This document shows, in pieces, positions 1 through 8,445 of a DNA stretch of 64,000 nt (positions are counted from its first letter, which is position 1; each line of letters begins with the position of its first letter). The translations under genes were made by a program, and so were the position numbers. The notes under the pieces were generated by a model that searched no databases, was not told the DNA's origin, and saw only the letters and a list, made by a program, of their open reading frames with translations. The stretch spans positions 1 through 64,000 of the forward strand of contig NZ_SCNV01000040.1 of NCBI RefSeq assembly GCF_005503145.1. The letters are read 5' to 3'. Source of the DNA: Burkholderia sp. 4M9327F10. GTDB lineage: Bacteria; Pseudomonadota; Gammaproteobacteria; Burkholderiales; Burkholderiaceae.

Positions 1-57
1 GGCGTGCTCAACCGCATGACGGCTCTCGCTCGCCCGCAATCCGTTCGCATCGTTTGA
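1..57 (+). CDS. possible C-terminal end of a protein cut by the window edge
   Basis: The first 18 codons are open in frame 1 and end at a TGA at 55-57. The fragment carries several Arg residues and has no recognisable motif. It is far too short to identify and the open frame could be chance. It is listed because the following sequence drops in GC and looks non-coding, as expected past a gene end. Confidence 0.3.
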   Translation, partial: GVLNRMTALARPQSVRIV

Positions 58-716
58 AGTCAGCATCAAAGGTCCACCTTTGCCTTCAAATTCGATTTAT
101 GCAACAACGCCATGATGACCGCCTCTGCAGTGCCGTAACCGATGATTCTCTCGCTCATCGATCGCGGGTCTTTTGCACTGCCACAGCACAGTCATCGCAG
201 CCGGCTTCAAAGCATTAAATTACGTTTGGCCGTCTGTTCGATATCGCACCTCCCTCGTCAAACTTAGATGCTCAGGGCTTTTATAGCGTACCAATCGTAT
301 TAAAGCAATTGTCCGCCGCCCTATGGGCGCTATTTTGTTTGAAGCCATCTGTCCAGCTAGATTAACGGCACTTCGTGCGTTGCAGCACATAGGACTAACC
401 ATAGGTTAGATTCGCTGCACTAATTATCCGTTTGAACAGATCGTTTCAAGCGCCGCCCATCCCCACGTTACGCATCCCACCGTAACGCCGAATCCGGCTC
501 GTTACGTTACGCACGGCAAGAAACCGATTTCAAACGCGCCATTCAAGCGTCATTCCGATTCGATAAATGCTCCATCAATCGCCCGCAAAGCCGCGCTGTC
601 GCTTGCTTTCAGCCCTGCCCAGCAGATTCATTGCGCATTCTCCAGTTGAAATGGCATGGGTGTTGCAGTGATAGGCCCGCAGCACTACCCAACAACACAT
701 GCGATTCGAGGGCGAC
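58..716. other. 659-base intergenic region upstream of the repeat lipoproteins
   Basis: No convincing gene is visible. The DNA is clearly less GC-rich than the coding DNA around it: the line 241-300 has 27 G/C of 60. It contains a cluster of GTTACG hexamers at 466-511, listed separately. A 60-codon frame on the minus strand at 220-402 has no family resemblance and no good ribosome binding site. The length and composition suggest a regulatory region for the surface-protein cluster that follows. Confidence 0.6.
466..511. repeat. cluster of four GTTACG hexamers, possible regulator site
   Basis: GTTACG occurs at 467-472, inverted at 481-486, and directly at 501-506 and 506-511. The first two form an inverted repeat with 7-base arms (CGTTACG and CGTAACG) separated by 8 bases. 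The cluster lies about 200 bases upstream of the first lipoprotein gene. Such clustering suggests a transcription-factor site, but no factor can be assigned. Confidence 0.35.
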
Positions 717-2411
717 ATGAACATTCAAACGGCTAACTTCACGGTACGGGCAACGTTACTCGCGGCAACGGCAGCAGCCATGCTGTCACTGAGCGCCTGC
801 GGCGGCTCGGGCACCTTGAGTTCGGGGACGGGGGGCAACGGTAGCAGCGGTAGCGGCAGCGATGGGGGCACGCTGTCGACGACGAGCGGCAACGGCTCGG
901 GTATGGGCGCGACATCCGGCGCCTCGGATGGCTCGGGTTCAGGAAACGGCGCCGGCAGCACCTCAGGAAGCACCACGGGTGGCGTCACCGGCGGCGGCTC
1001 ATCGAGCTCGGGCGGCGGCTCGAGCAGCGCCTCGGCGCAAGCCAACGCACTCGGCACCGTGGCCGGCAACACCGGCAATATCGTGAGCAACGTCGGCTCG
1101 ACGGTCTCGGGGCTCGGCTCGGTGATCGGTTCGCAAACCGTCCCGGGGCTGAGCTCGGCAACCACCCAGTCGCTCGGCGGGATCGTGCAGAACGTCGGCG
1201 CGGCCGTCTCCACCCTTGGCAATGGCGTCACGCAAGGCCTTGGCCAGCTCGGCACCGGCGGCAATGCAATCGGCACCACGGTCTCCAGTCTGGGCGGCGT
1301 GGTCGGCAACGTCGGCGGCGCGGTCACCAGCACCGGCAATCTCGTGACAAGCCTCGGCAGCGGCCCGCTCGCCCCCCTCTCAGCGCTTACGTCGCCGCTC
1401 GGCGGTGTGATCGACACACTCGGTGGCGCCGTCACCAACGGCGGCAGCACGCTGACGACGGCCCTCTCCACCGGTCCGGTCGAACAGGTCACGCAAACCC
1501 TCAGCACGGCCATCACGCCGATCACCTCGATGGTCGCCTCCACGACCCAGACGGTCGGCACGGTGACGGGTCTCGGCGCGCCGGTCAACGGCCTGCTGTC
1601 GACGATCGGCGGCGGCCTCGGCAAGGCCGGCGGCCTGCTCGCTTCGACCGGCAACAACCCGGTCACCACGGGCCTCGGCAACGTCGTGACGAGTGCAGGC
1701 ACAACGGTCTCGTCGGTCGGCGGCCTGCTGACGGGCGGCAGCACCAACCCGCTCGCCCCGCTTACGGGCCTGCTCGGCGGCCTGACCTCGGTCGCAGGCG
1801 GAAGCACCAGCGGCAGCAACCCGCTGGCTCCTGTCACCGGCCTGCTCTCCGGTCTCACCGGCACCCTGGGCGGCGCAACGGGCGGCAGCAGCAGCCCGCT
1901 CGCCCCGGTCACCGGCCTGCTCGGCAGCCTGACTTCAGTAGCCGGCGGAAGCACCAGCGGCAGCAACCCGCTGTCTCCTGTCACCGGCCTGCTCTCCGGT
2001 CTCACCGGTACCCTGAGCGGCGCAACGGGCGGCAGCAGCAACCCGCTTGCTCCCGTGACCAGTCTGCTCGGCAGCGTAACCGGCGCCGCAGGCAGCGCTT
2101 CCAGCGGCGGCGCACTGGCGCCCGTCACCGGCCTGCTGTCGAGCGTCACGGGCGCCTTGAACGGCGCAACGGGCGGCAGCAGCAGCCCGCTCGCCCCGGT
2201 CACGGGCCTGCTCTCGACGGTCACCGGCACGCTCGGCAGCACGACGACGACTGCCAGCAACGCCACCAAGAGCGTCACAACCACCGCCTCGGCCAGCCCG
2301 ATCAGCGGCCTGACCTCGACTACCGGCAGCAGCAGCAACGCCGTCGGCGGCCTGCTTTCGCCCGTCACCTCGCTGTTGGGTGGCCTGCTCGGCGGCAGCC
2401 CGAAAAAGTAA
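717..2411 (+). CDS. Gly/Ser/Thr-rich repeat lipoprotein (collagen-like annotation class)
   Basis: A 564-residue exported lipoprotein. The start at 717 is preferred over an in-frame ATG at 699 because a GAGG lies a few bases ahead and a typical lipoprotein signal follows, with lipobox LSAC and lipidated Cys at residue 28. Gly at position +2 favours the outer membrane. After a Gly/Ser-rich linker comes a long low-complexity body rich in Gly, Ser, Thr, Leu and Val, ending in seven repeats of about 24 residues around a PLAPVTGLL core. No catalytic domain is visible. In related genomes such proteins are often labelled collagen-like, but I see no Gly-X-Y triplets, so that label may mislead. The next gene is a shorter paralogue and the third is a TpsB transporter, so a cell-surface role is likely but unproven. 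Confidence 0.8.
   Translation: MNIQTANFTVRATLLAATAAAMLSLSACGGSGTLSSGTGGNGSSGSGSDGGTLSTTSGNGSGMGATSGASDGSGSGNGAGSTSGSTTGGVTGGGSSSSGGGSSSASAQANALGTVAGNTGNIVSNVGSTVSGLGSVIGSQTVPGLSSATTQSLGGIVQNVGAAVSTLGNGVTQGLGQLGTGGNAIGTTVSSLGGVVGNVGGAVTSTGNLVTSLGSGPLAPLSALTSPLGGVIDTLGGAVTNGGSTLTTALSTGPVEQVTQTLSTAITPITSMVASTTQTVGTVTGLGAPVNGLLSTIGGGLGKAGGLLASTGNNPVTTGLGNVVTSAGTTVSSVGGLLTGGSTNPLAPLTGLLGGLTSVAGGSTSGSNPLAPVTGLLSGLTGTLGGATGGSSSPLAPVTGLLGSLTSVAGGSTSGSNPLSPVTGLLSGLTGTLSGATGGSSNPLAPVTSLLGSVTGAAGSASSGGALAPVTGLLSSVTGALNGATGGSSSPLAPVTGLLSTVTGTLGSTTTTASNATKSVTTTASASPISGLTSTTGSSSNAVGGLLSPVTSLLGGLLGGSPKK
1746..2240 (+). repeat. seven tandem repeats of about 24 codons in the lipoprotein
   Basis: Units of 24 or 25 residues alternate between two versions, one with a GLTSVAGGSTSGS ending and one with a TGTLGGATGGSS ending, all sharing P-L-A/S-P-V/L-T-G/S-L-L. 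The last unit is shortened to 19 residues. The two-version alternation implies duplication of a roughly 49-residue block. Such arrays can change copy number by recombination. Confidence 0.8.
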
Positions 2412-2551
2412 TCCGATCACCAGGCGAAGCGGGCAGCAGCGGATACGCGGCTTCCCCAGCTTCGCCTGAACTGAGCGGCGCCGCTCAGAGATGGCTGCAC
2501 AGGCGCGCGGAGACCATCCATTCAGACTCACAAGAGACCGAGGAGCACCCT

Positions 2552-4006
2552 ATGTCCACCCCACGTTTTTTTGTTCCCGAGGCGGCCTGCGCGACCGTGT
2601 CGTCACTGCGCGCACCGCTTACCGCACTCGCCGTCGCGTGCCTCCTCGCCGCTTGTGGCGGCAGCGGCCTCACCGTGCCGCCGGTCGCCTCCACCACCGG
2701 TAGCGGCTCGAGCGGCGGCACGACCACCACCACCGGCGGCAGCACCGGCAGCAGCGGTAGCACGCCCGGCGGCGGCACGACCACCACTACCACGACCACC
2801 GGCTCTACCGGCACCACCGGCGCGGTGACGGCAGCAGCGCAAACCGTCAACGACCTCGGCAATACGATCTCGTCGCAAAGCATCCCAGGTCTCAGCTCGC
2901 AGGTAACGCAAGGACTCGGCAGCACCGTGTCGGCCGCCAGCACTCCGCTGACCGCGCTCGCCAACGCGGTCAGCAACGGCGTCGGCCAGACCGGCTCCGT
3001 CGCCAATCCGCTCGGCACGACGGTGGGCGGCCTCGGCTCGGTTGTGTCGTCCACGAGCGGCGTCGTGCAGGGCTTGAGCACCACCGTCGCCGGACTCGGC
3101 ACGGGCACGCTGGCCCCGCTCTCGCCCATTACGACGCCGCTGGCAAGCACGCTCAGCACGGTTGCCGGCGCGGTCAACGTCGGCGGCACGGTGCTTGGCA
3201 ACGTGCTGTCGTCAGGGCCGGTGCAGCAGATCACGCAGCCTGTCAGCACCGCCATTACGCCGCTCGTGCAGACGGCGGGCATCCTCACGCAGACAGTCGG
3301 GACGACCACCGGCCTCGGCGCACCGGTCTCCGGCTTGCTCGGGCAGATCGGCGGCGCCATCAGCACGGCCGGATCGAGCGTCGGCTCGACCACGCAAAAT
3401 CCGCTCGGCACCGACGTGGGCAAACTGATCGGCTCGATCGGCAACACCGTCACGAACGCCGGCGGTCTCGTCAATCCGAACGGCCCGAACGGCGCAGCGC
3501 CGATTCCCGGTCTGATCACGAGCCTCGTGGGCAGCACCAGCGTCGTCGTCGCCAATGGCCCGCCCACCGGCGCCGCCGCCAACGGCCTGCTCGGACCGCT
3601 GAACGCGTCGCTCGGCAGCCTGGGCCTCGGCTCCAATCCGCTCAATCTGGTGACCTCGCTGCTCGGCAGCTCGCCGCTCTCAGCGCTCTCGTCGGCTACC
3701 GCCGGCACGCCGCTGGCGTCGGTCACGGGCTTGCTCGGCAGCGTCCCGCTGGGCTCGGTCACTTCGGCTCTGGGTAACGTCACGAGCGCCGCGAACAGCT
3801 CCAACCCACTCTCGGCAGTCACCGGCGTCGTAAGCACGGTGACCACCGCAGCCAACGGCACGCCGGCGGGCTCGTTGCTCTCGCCTGTCACGGGCCTGCT
3901 CTCGACGCTCACCGGCACGCTCACCTCGGCGACCGGCTCGACGAGCAGCGCTGCCAGCGGCGCGACCTCGCTGCTGGGCGGGCTGATCCCGACGCAACAT
4001 AAGTAG
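2552..4006 (+). CDS. second Gly/Ser/Thr-rich lipoprotein, paralogue of the preceding gene
   Basis: A 484-residue lipoprotein with a clear GAGGAG ribosome binding site before ATG 2552. The signal ends in LLAAC with lipidated Cys 35 followed by Gly-Gly, again consistent with outer-membrane sorting. A Thr/Gly/Ser linker with a run of Thr follows, then a body with the same phrases as its neighbour (SQSIPGLSSQVTQGLGSTV, TTTGLGAPVSGLLGQIGG, SPVTGLLSTLTGTL). The repeats are more degenerate than in the first paralogue. The 140-base gap between the two genes has no visible terminator, so co-transcription is likely. The function is unknown; an adhesin-like or surface-coat role is inference from composition and location. 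Confidence 0.8.
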   Translation: MSTPRFFVPEAACATVSSLRAPLTALAVACLLAACGGSGLTVPPVASTTGSGSSGGTTTTTGGSTGSSGSTPGGGTTTTTTTTGSTGTTGAVTAAAQTVNDLGNTISSQSIPGLSSQVTQGLGSTVSAASTPLTALANAVSNGVGQTGSVANPLGTTVGGLGSVVSSTSGVVQGLSTTVAGLGTGTLAPLSPITTPLASTLSTVAGAVNVGGTVLGNVLSSGPVQQITQPVSTAITPLVQTAGILTQTVGTTTGLGAPVSGLLGQIGGAISTAGSSVGSTTQNPLGTDVGKLIGSIGNTVTNAGGLVNPNGPNGAAPIPGLITSLVGSTSVVVANGPPTGAAANGLLGPLNASLGSLGLGSNPLNLVTSLLGSSPLSALSSATAGTPLASVTGLLGSVPLGSVTSALGNVTSAANSSNPLSAVTGVVSTVTTAANGTPAGSLLSPVTGLLSTLTGTLTSATGSTSSAASGATSLLGGLIPTQHK

Positions 4007-4229
4007 TCCGCAGCAGTGGACGGCGCCAGCCGCTCGCCGCCGCGTTCCGCAAGGGCCGCGGCGGTTTGCATAAGCAGTTCGCATGCTCACGTGCTCCGCA
4101 ACGAACGGAGCACGTGGCGTAACACGCGCAAGCATGGCAGTATGCGCGAAGCCACACACAAGCGATCACGCCCCGTCAGGCCAGGCGGTGCGCTCGAATG
4201 ATAAAAACGGCAATACGAGGGAAAATCCG

Positions 4230-5930
4230 ATGAAACTCGGGTATGGCAGATGGACACTCCTGCTGGCGGCCATCGCCGCAGGCGCAGTGCAGGCGCAATC
4301 GCGTCCCGCGGTCGGCGGCAGTCCCGTCGGGGGCAACCCGATGGATTCGTTGCCTCAGGTCAACGCACCCGACAAGGGGCCCAACGTCACGCTGCAGGTG
4401 CAGCAGCAGGCGCCGCAGTTGCAGGCGTTGCTGGCGACGCATCTCACCCCCACCAAGTTTCAGGTGGAAGGCGTGAAAACGATTTCGTTCAACGAAGTTG
4501 CGCAGCGCTTCACCCCGCTCGTCGGCAAGGACATCACGATCGGCGACTTGATCCAGGTGGCCGACGGGGTCACCAAGCTGTATCAGTCACGCGGCTACGC
4601 GCTGTCATTTGCCTTCATACCCGCGCAGAACTTCGAGAACGGCGTGGTGCGTGTGACGGTGGTCGAAGGCTATGTGTCGGAAGTGAAGGTCACCGGCAAC
4701 CCGGGTAAGGAAGAAGAGAAGATCCGCGCAATCGCCGAACATATACGCGAGGACCGGCCATTGCGGCGCGCCACCTTCGAGCGTTACATCAATGTATTGG
4801 GCATACTGCCGGGCATCAAGGTGGCCGCCAACGTGCCGCCGCCGCAAAACACCGACGGCGCCACCACGCTCGAACTCAAGGTCGAGCACAAGCCGGTCAA
4901 TCTGAGTGCCGGGGTCAATTTCAATCAGCCCGGTGTGCAGGGACTCCTCACCGCGACCGAAAACGGCCTGACCTCGCTCGGCGAGCAACTGAGCGTCTCG
5001 GCGCTGCTGCCCAAGGGCCGCGACAACGTCACCTACCTTGCCGCCCACGGCGCAGTGCCGATCGGCAGCGACGGCCTCGTAGCGAAGATCGATGCGTCGC
5101 ACTACCGCGGCAATCCGGTGGACAACCCGGGCCTGCCCTCCTACGTGGAGCGCACGGTCATCAACGACAAGATAGGCGGTTCGCTGTCCTATCCGCTTCT
5201 TTTGAGCAACAGCCAGAGCGTGATCGGCACCGTGTCGGCCTACGCGTCGCACGACGAAGACGACTATCAGAACCAGATCAACGGCGCGCGGATCGGGCTG
5301 CGCTCGCAAGTGCGCGTGCTGCAGTTGCAGGCCGACTACGCGAGCGTGCAAACCGGCCAGGTGCGCAAGGCGAGCGTGAACGTCGCGCAGGCCTTCGATA
5401 TTCTGGGCGCATCGAAATCCGGCGAGTCGAACATACCTGGCGTCGTCGAAACCAACCCCGCTTCGCTGACATTCACGCGCACGGGCGCGAGCTTCTCGCA
5501 GACCAACGAGTGGCCGCTCAAGATCGGCACAGCGGTCGCCATGACGGGCCAGTACAGTCCCGATTCGCTGCCCACCTCGGAACAGATCTCGTTCGGCGCG
5601 CAACACTTCGCGCAAGGCTACGAGCCCGGTGAAGCGTCCGGGGATTCGGGCTGGGGTGCGTCGATTGAACTGAATCGCGGCTTCACGCCGGGCCTCACTT
5701 ATCTGCAGACGTTCACGCCGTATGTGTCGTTCGACATGGCGCGCGTGTATCTGCATGCGGGTACGCCCTCGCCTTCAAAACTTTCGTCGATTGCGTTCGG
5801 GTTCCGCATCTCCGACGCCAAGTACTACACGCTCGACCTTTCGGTGGGCAAGGCCGTGGGCGATGCGCCGGTGGAAAGCGCTTCGCGTAGCCCGCGCATC
5901 AACGCGACCTTTTCGTATCAGTTGAATTGA
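4230..5930 (+). CDS. TpsB-family (ShlB/FhaC/HecB) outer-membrane transporter
   Basis: A 566-residue protein of the two-partner secretion transporter family, which moves a large TpsA exoprotein across the outer membrane. The start at 4230 gives a clean signal peptide (cleavage near AVQA) with GAGG upstream; an in-frame ATG 49 codons earlier would spoil it. After cleavage come an amphipathic helix (around 45-70), a POTRA_2 region (around 75-150, with the phrase YQSRGYALSFAFIPAQ), a second POTRA-like part, and a 16-strand-type barrel. The conserved L6 loop motif, usually V-R-G-F/Y, reads A-Q-G-Y here, so the hallmark Arg is missing. The matching PYVSFD strand motif is present. No TpsA gene with a TPS or haemagglutinin domain lies nearby; its neighbours are two repeat lipoproteins upstream and a DUF2147 protein downstream. 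Confidence 0.85.
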   Translation: MKLGYGRWTLLLAAIAAGAVQAQSRPAVGGSPVGGNPMDSLPQVNAPDKGPNVTLQVQQQAPQLQALLATHLTPTKFQVEGVKTISFNEVAQRFTPLVGKDITIGDLIQVADGVTKLYQSRGYALSFAFIPAQNFENGVVRVTVVEGYVSEVKVTGNPGKEEEKIRAIAEHIREDRPLRRATFERYINVLGILPGIKVAANVPPPQNTDGATTLELKVEHKPVNLSAGVNFNQPGVQGLLTATENGLTSLGEQLSVSALLPKGRDNVTYLAAHGAVPIGSDGLVAKIDASHYRGNPVDNPGLPSYVERTVINDKIGGSLSYPLLLSNSQSVIGTVSAYASHDEDDYQNQINGARIGLRSQVRVLQLQADYASVQTGQVRKASVNVAQAFDILGASKSGESNIPGVVETNPASLTFTRTGASFSQTNEWPLKIGTAVAMTGQYSPDSLPTSEQISFGAQHFAQGYEPGEASGDSGWGASIELNRGFTPGLTYLQTFTPYVSFDMARVYLHAGTPSPSKLSSIAFGFRISDAKYYTLDLSVGKAVGDAPVESASRSPRINATFSYQLN

Positions 5931-6077
5931 GGCACGGGTTTTGCACCGTGACCGGTACGTACCGCCGTTTTGATTAGAGGGTCCACTATCAAACGGCGGG
6001 CGCACTTTCACGTATTCTGCGCTTTCAATAACGCCGCGCGACCACGATCGCGCCGACTTTCATCAAGGAGGAAGACA

Positions 6078-6563
6078 ATGACATCGTTCACTCAACGCAC
6101 CCGCGTCATCATGATGCGCACCGCTAAACAGGCGGCTCTCGCGGGCGTGCTGCTCGCCAGCGCCGTCACCGCCATGGCGCAGGCCGACAGCCCCATCGGC
6201 ACTTGGCAAACCATCGACGATCACACGGGCCAGCCCAAGGCGCTCGTGCAGATCACCCAGGACAGCAATGGCGCACTGGACGGCAAGGTCATCAAGGGGC
6301 TCGGTCCGAACGACCAGCCCGACCGCCGCTGCACGGAGTGCACGGACGCACGCAAGGACCAGTTGATCCTCGGCATGACGATCATCAACGACCTGAAAAA
6401 GGATGGCGACGGCTGGGACGGCGGGGAGATTCTCGACCCGGAAAACGGCAAGGTCTACAAGTGCAAGATGCACCTTGAAGACGGCGGTCAAAAGCTGGTG
6501 GTGCGGGGGTATATCGGCGTTTCGCTGCTGGGCCGCTCGCAGACCTGGATTCGCCAGCAATAG
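6078..6563 (+). CDS. secreted DUF2147-domain protein
   Basis: A 161-residue protein with a strong AAGGAGGA ribosome binding site at 6065-6072 fixing the start at 6078. The N-terminus carries a signal peptide ending near AMAQA. The mature part begins with the typical SPIGTWQTIDD phrase and contains two Cys in RRCTEC, a DGWDGGEILDPENGKVY segment and a C-terminal LGRSQTW, all usual for DUF2147. Family members are small periplasmic lipocalin-like beta proteins of unknown biochemical role. The gene follows the TpsB gene after 147 bases and is closed by a strong terminator. Confidence 0.85.
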   Translation: MTSFTQRTRVIMMRTAKQAALAGVLLASAVTAMAQADSPIGTWQTIDDHTGQPKALVQITQDSNGALDGKVIKGLGPNDQPDRRCTECTDARKDQLILGMTIINDLKKDGDGWDGGEILDPENGKVYKCKMHLEDGGQKLVVRGYIGVSLLGRSQTWIRQQ

Positions 6564-6632
6564 GCTTAAGGGTCACGTACACAGTGCAACCGCATGTGTG
6601 CGGTGTCAATCAGCAACGCTGCAGGAACCCAT

Positions 6633-6674
6633 AAAAAAACCGGCCGACGATTCTTTCGCGCGGCCGGTTTTTTT
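6633..6674. terminator. bidirectional intrinsic terminator between DUF2147 and DUF4096 genes
   Basis: A seven-A run plus CCGGCCG at 6633-6646 pairs with CGGCCGG plus seven T at 6661-6674. The stem is symmetric, so it can serve the convergent genes on both sides. Confidence 0.9.
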
Positions 6675-6703
6675 GCTTGAGCGGATTCAATTCGTTGGAC
6701 TCA

Positions 6704-7159
6704 TCATGCAGCTTGCTTGAAGGGCCCTGCGAAGCCGAATACCGAAGGCACCGCCGGTTGAGGCGCTGCCGGTCCGTAGAGTGGGGACTTGGCCGGTGCA
6801 GCAGGTGCGGCTTCCGCACGCGCAGCCTTCTCTTCGGGGCTGGCGTGGATGCGCATGCGCGACTCCATCATGGTGCACAACTCGGCGCTCGCCTCGCCGT
6901 ACAACTGGTCCATCACGCGCTTGAGCACGCCCGATTCGTGCCAGGCTTTGAAACGCCGGTGGCAGGTTTGATACGACGGGTATTTGCGCGGCATGGCGGA
7001 CCAGGTGGCGCCGCTGTACATCACCCACAGCACGCCGTTGAGCACGGAACGCGTGTTGGCGAGGGGCCGGCCGCGCAACTCGGTGCGCGGACGCAGCTCG
7101 GGGAGCAGCGGTGCAACGCGCTGCCATTCTTCATCATTGATATCGCGGTACGGGGTCAT
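6704..7159 (-). CDS. stand-alone DUF4096 (IS5-type transposase N-terminal) protein
   Basis: A 151-residue protein. ATG 7159 is chosen because AAGGAG sits just upstream; a TTG six codons earlier is less likely. Residues 1 to about 85 match the N-terminal DUF4096 domain of IS5-family transposases: DEEW near the start, then RGRP, VLNGVLWVMYSGATW, PRKYPS and TCHRRFKAW. The DDE nuclease domain that should follow is absent. Instead there is a charged helix and an Ala/Pro-rich tail ending in VFGFAGPFKQAA. No terminal inverted repeats or target duplications are visible around it. It may be a domesticated DNA-binding protein rather than a transposase remnant, since the frame is intact and has its own ribosome binding site. 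A paralogue lies at 35277-35678. Confidence 0.75.
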   Translation of the reverse strand: MTPYRDINDEEWQRVAPLLPELRPRTELRGRPLANTRSVLNGVLWVMYSGATWSAMPRKYPSYQTCHRRFKAWHESGVLKRVMDQLYGEASAELCTMMESRMRIHASPEEKAARAEAAPAAPAKSPLYGPAAPQPAVPSVFGFAGPFKQAA

Positions 7160-7336
7160 GGACTTCTCCTTCGTCAAAATCTATGACCAAGAAGATATCG
7201 GTTCACCCCCAGAGCGAATATAAGACCAATCCGAATCTTGAAAAGGCTAGCGGGACCGCCGGCGATAGGCTGGCGGCTCCTGATTTATCGCAATAGAAAC
7301 CGTGTCTTAGGGAATCACGGCAACCTTAAGAATCGC

Positions 7337-8434
7337 TCAGGTCAGCGAGGTATCCACGATGCGGCGCGGCGCATCGAGATATTCCTTCGATTGCATCTCG
7401 ACAATGCGCGACACCGTGCGGCTGAACTCGTTGGCCATCGGGCCGTCGGTGTACAACTGCTCAGGCGGCACGGCCGCCGACATCAGCAGCTTGACCTTGT
7501 GGTCGTAGAACACGTCGATAAGCCACGTGAAGCGGCGCGCTTCCGAGGCCATGCGCGCGCTCATCTGCGGCACGCCCGAGAGAATCACGGCGTGAAAGCG
7601 GCTCGCCAGTTCCAGATAGTCGTTTTGCGAACGCGGGCCGCCGCATAGCGTCGCGAAGTCGAACCAGACCACGCCGTCGGCGCGGCGCAGCGCCTTGAGC
7701 TCGCGCTTTTCGATATGCAGGATCGGACTCTCGTCGGGCACCGCGGCAAGACGCCCGTACGCGTCGCGCAGGGCCTTGTCGGCCGCGGCGCCAAGCGGCG
7801 TGTGATACACCTCGACCTGAGCCAGCGTGCGCTGCCGGTAGTCGACGCCCGCATCGACGTTGACCACGTCGAGCTTGGCCTTGATCAGCTCGATAGCGGG
7901 CAGCATGCGGTCGCGATGCAGGCCGTCCGGGTAAAGCGTGTCGGGATCGTAGTTGGAGGTCATCACGAACTGCACGCGGTTCTCGAACAGCTTGTCGAGC
8001 AGACGGTACAGGATCATCGCGTCGGCGATGTCGGAGACGTGAAATTCGTCGAAACAGATCACACGGTAGCGCTTGCCGATGCGGCGCGCCAGTTCATCGA
8101 GCGGATCGGCCTGGCCTTTCAGCTCTTCGAGTTCGCGGTGCACTTCGCGCATGAACTCGTGAAAGTGCAGGCGCGTCTTGCGCTGCACCGGCACGACCGT
8201 AAAAAAGCTGTCCATCAGGAAGCTCTTGCCTCGCCCCACCCCACCCCACATGTAAACGCCACGCGGCAGGTCCGGGTGAATCAGCAGTTTCGTGAACGCG
8301 TTCGAGCGGCGCGACTTGTACTCCACCCACTCCTCGTAGCACCGCTGCAGACGGTCGACCGCCGCGCGTTGCGCCGGGTCCGATTGATAACCCCGCGTCT
8401 GCAGTTCTTTTTCGTAGTATTCGGTGACGTTCAT
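7337..8434 (-). CDS. zapE: cell division protein ZapE (AFG1-like ATPase)
   Basis: A 365-residue AAA-type ATPase of the AFG1/ZapE family, which in E. coli associates with the Z-ring under stress conditions. It has Walker A GGVGRGKS at residues 64-71, Walker B ICFDEFHV, and sensor-like MTSNYDPDTLYPDGLHRDRM. Its length matches bacterial ZapE. The start has no obvious ribosome binding site and lies only 11 bases after the T-run of a strong terminator belonging to lpdA, an unusual arrangement that leaves no room for a promoter between them. Function assignment is firm; how it is transcribed is not. Confidence 0.92.
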   Translation of the reverse strand: MNVTEYYEKELQTRGYQSDPAQRAAVDRLQRCYEEWVEYKSRRSNAFTKLLIHPDLPRGVYMWGGVGRGKSFLMDSFFTVVPVQRKTRLHFHEFMREVHRELEELKGQADPLDELARRIGKRYRVICFDEFHVSDIADAMILYRLLDKLFENRVQFVMTSNYDPDTLYPDGLHRDRMLPAIELIKAKLDVVNVDAGVDYRQRTLAQVEVYHTPLGAAADKALRDAYGRLAAVPDESPILHIEKRELKALRRADGVVWFDFATLCGGPRSQNDYLELASRFHAVILSGVPQMSARMASEARRFTWLIDVFYDHKVKLLMSAAVPPEQLYTDGPMANEFSRTVSRIVEMQSKEYLDAPRRIVDTSLT

Positions 8435-8445
8435 TTTGTGGCTGC

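Noticed and set aside
220-402. A 60-codon minus-strand gene
   Set aside because: No ribosome binding site, no family resemblance, and located in AT-richer regulatory-looking DNA.
725-2368. Long open frame antisense to the first repeat lipoprotein
   Set aside because: Pro/Val/Leu-rich mirror of the repeats, no start signal. The same applies to the frame at 2485-4071.
717-2411. Collagen-like triple-helix protein
   Set aside because: No run of Gly-X-Y triplets with Pro is present; the repeats are Leu/Val/Thr-rich units of 24 residues, so the label is not supported by sequence.
6704-7159. An intact insertion sequence
   Set aside because: Only the N-terminal transposase domain is encoded and no terminal inverted repeats or target duplications are seen.
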